From Paraburkholderia sprentiae WSM5005 (GTDB taxonomy: Bacteria > Pseudomonadota > Gammaproteobacteria > Burkholderiales > Burkholderiaceae): a stretch of DNA of 64,000 nucleotides. Within the stretch, counting starts at the first letter, position 1. Each line of letters starts with the position of its first letter. A program made the translations under genes and the position numbers. Location: NCBI RefSeq assembly GCF_001865575.2, contig NZ_CP017561.2, forward strand, positions 1,922,001 through 1,986,000, read 5' to 3'. The notes below the pieces were generated by a model. The model did no database searches and was not told where the DNA came from. It saw nothing but the letters and a program-made list of their open reading frames with translations. Below, in pieces: positions 63,687 through 64,000 of this stretch.

Positions 63687-64000
63687 CTACGTGGATGCGT
63701 GTGTCGACGTGAGCGCGCCGAATACTTCACGCAGATCCGCTGCCCCGCGCGCGGGGCGTTCCAGCATCTTCAACTCGACGCTTTGCAGATGCCGCGCCAT
63801 CAGCGCGGCCGCCTGCTTCGCATCGCCGGCGTCGAGCGCAGCGAGAATCGCTTCGTGGTCCTCGAACGAGCACGGGCTGCGTCCAAGCGACTCGTACAGC
63901 GCGGAAATCAGCGTGGAACGCGCGACCAGTCCGTTCAGACAATCACACAACACCGAATTGCCGGTGAGGTTCGCGAGCTCCGTATGAAACTCGCCCGACA
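63687..64000 (-). CDS. GntR/FCD-family regulator (C-terminal part)
   Basis: Only the C-terminal ~104 residues are in the window; the DNA-binding part lies beyond the right edge. FHTELANLTGN and the histidine in HEAILAALDAGDAKQAAALMARHL fit the FCD effector domain, which binds a metal and a small acid. It lies upstream of the NCS1-allantoin operon in the same direction and likely controls it. Confidence 0.85.
   Translation of the reverse strand, partial: SGEFHTELANLTGNSVLCDCLNGLVARSTLISALYESLGRSPCSFEDHEAILAALDAGDAKQAAALMARHLQSVELKMLERPARGAADLREVFGALTSTHAST

Noticed and set aside
1..64000. tRNA, rRNA, CRISPR and intact IS elements
   Set aside because: I looked for conserved arms, spaced repeats and transposase motifs and found none that held up; the short TTCAG and 20-bp repeats are too few for CRISPR.

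Overview
The window is a GC-rich chromosomal segment (strong G/C bias at third codon positions) with gene content typical of the Burkholderiaceae, most likely Paraburkholderia or a close relative. This is an inference from protein families and operon layout; no rRNA or housekeeping marker is present. I saw no tRNA, rRNA, CRISPR array or intact insertion sequence. The region is mostly metabolic and transport operons with many dedicated regulators, plus one decayed toxin-antitoxin locus.

Layout. 1-0.4 kb: 5' end of a sugar ABC binding-protein gene with a promoter and a LacI-type operator. 0.6-8 kb: CorA, a lipoprotein, a cydX without cydAB that overlaps a P-loop kinase gene, a saccharopine-dehydrogenase-like enzyme with an AsnC regulator, a Spy/LTxxQ protein, a PGDYG protein and a YhfC-type membrane protease. 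8.2-13.5 kb: a complete 2-ketogluconate operon (kguE-kguK-kguT-kguD-ptxS) with an 18-bp palindrome before kguE. 13.7-20 kb: LysR/YeiH divergent pair, GST, ClC channel with CBS domains, C45 hydrolase. 20-29.4 kb: small proteins, a LysR regulator, and a TetR-regulated RND tripartite efflux operon. 29.7-37.8 kb: a PBP1A, a ribbon-helix-helix-like protein, PspA plus a TPR membrane protein, a Baeyer-Villiger-type monooxygenase and a possible 42-residue membrane protein. 37.9-46.4 kb: potFGHI polyamine importer, NRAMP transporter, DUF1289 protein, ABC-F protein YbiT and dodecin.

46.4-64 kb is a purine-catabolism island. A BMP-type ABC importer (binding protein, two permeases, ATPase) and a divergent LysR regulator lie next to an 8-oxoguanine-deaminase-like amidohydrolase. 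Then come uraH and puuD (urate to 5-hydroxyisourate to OHCU). A second operon on the minus strand follows: NCS1 permease, allantoin/hydantoin racemase, puuE, uraD, alc and allA, with the end of a GntR/FCD regulator at the window edge. Together these genes can take urate through allantoin, allantoate and ureidoglycolate to glyoxylate and urea. A hipBA locus broken by several frameshifts and deletions sits between the two halves. Xanthine dehydrogenase and urease are not in the window.

The most notable leads are the orphan cydX translationally coupled to a kinase, the decayed hipBA inside the purine island, the structured and uORF-containing leader of the NCS1 permease, the possible 42-residue membrane protein, and several clean operator palindromes.
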